A stretch of 14,598 nt of DNA from CAZAQS01 sp964486825 (GTDB lineage: Bacteria > Chloroflexota > Anaerolineae > Anaerolineales > UBA4823), in contig CAZAQS010000112.1 of assembly GCA_964486825.1 (NCBI GenBank), positions 1 to 14,598 of the forward strand, in the 5' to 3' direction. A model generated the notes under the pieces. That model did not search any database and was not told the DNA's origin. It saw only the letters and a list, made by a program, of their open reading frames with translations. The position numbers and the translations under genes were made by a program. Positions within the stretch are counted from its first letter, which is position 1, and every line of letters starts with the position of its first letter. Below, piece by piece: positions 14,489-14,598 of the stretch.

Positions 14489-14598
14489 TTAATCAAGGAC
14501 CAGTAAGAATCGCTGAAAACGTTTGAAGGCTGCCCACAACAGGGCAAGGTTGAGCGCCAGGAAGGCTACCAGGACAGGCAACATGATGTTCCCAATGT
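14489..14598 (-). CDS. C-terminal end of an integral membrane protein (partial)
   Basis: Thirty-five codons and a TAA (14491-14489) read from the window edge on the minus strand. The peptide is one long hydrophobic segment (IMLPVLVAFLALNLALLWAA) followed by a basic end (FKRFQRFLLVLD). This pattern is typical of the last transmembrane helix of a multi-pass protein such as an ABC-2-type permease, but the family cannot be fixed from so little. The gene starts beyond 14598. It converges with the methyltransferase-like gene; 14448-14488 shows nothing further. Confidence 0.6.
   Translation of the reverse strand, partial: IGNIMLPVLVAFLALNLALLWAAFKRFQRFLLVLD

Overview
The window looks like a stretch of ordinary bacterial chromosome, most likely from a Chloroflexota (Anaerolineae-like) organism. 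This is an inference from the gene families, not a search result: an exported lipoprotein built of repeated W-x-D-x-CLG...C-x-x-x-x-TPGY units, a PHP/AlbA_2 fusion next to Lon, and the moderate GC content. I see no transposase, CRISPR array, phage gene or rRNA. Both window ends appear to cut through genes.

Region 1 (1-7932, + strand). Two small uncharacterised genes (75-425, 441-878) precede a tRNA-Arg(UCU) gene (899-974). A tight block follows: Hsp20 chaperone, Lon protease, a single-domain response regulator, a PHP/AlbA_2 protein, a YpeA-like GNAT acetyltransferase and a MogA/MoaB-type molybdopterin protein. Junctions in this block are overlaps of 8 and 14 nt or gaps of 11 to 26 nt, so it is probably one transcript. 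The chaperone and protease point to protein quality control; the regulator and the PHP/AlbA_2 protein are the unexplained partners. Signal peptidase I follows and probably has its own promoter (-35 at 7189, -10 at 7212). A 14-bp perfect hairpin at 7903-7932 ends the block and can also stop the convergent minus-strand genes.

Region 2 (7968-11235, - strand). An acyl-CoA synthetase of the acetyl-CoA synthetase family is followed by an acyl-CoA dehydrogenase. Together they can activate a carboxylic acid to its CoA thioester and introduce the first double bond. The dehydrogenase has its own extended -10 promoter with an overlapping palindrome.

Region 3 (11371-13364, - strand). An exported lipoprotein with three repeats and a C-terminal domain is split by a single in-frame TGA. 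The remainder, starting with a second copy of that C-terminal domain, continues in the same frame with no credible start of its own. The pair looks like one gene of about 640 codons interrupted by a stop. A hairpin with a T-tract terminates it.

Region 4 (13365-14598). A divergent intergenic region carries a 10-bp inverted repeat. It is followed by an isoprenylcysteine/phospholipid methyltransferase-like membrane protein, a short ORF that looks like the broken start of another gene, and the C-terminal end of a membrane protein (- strand) that runs off the window.
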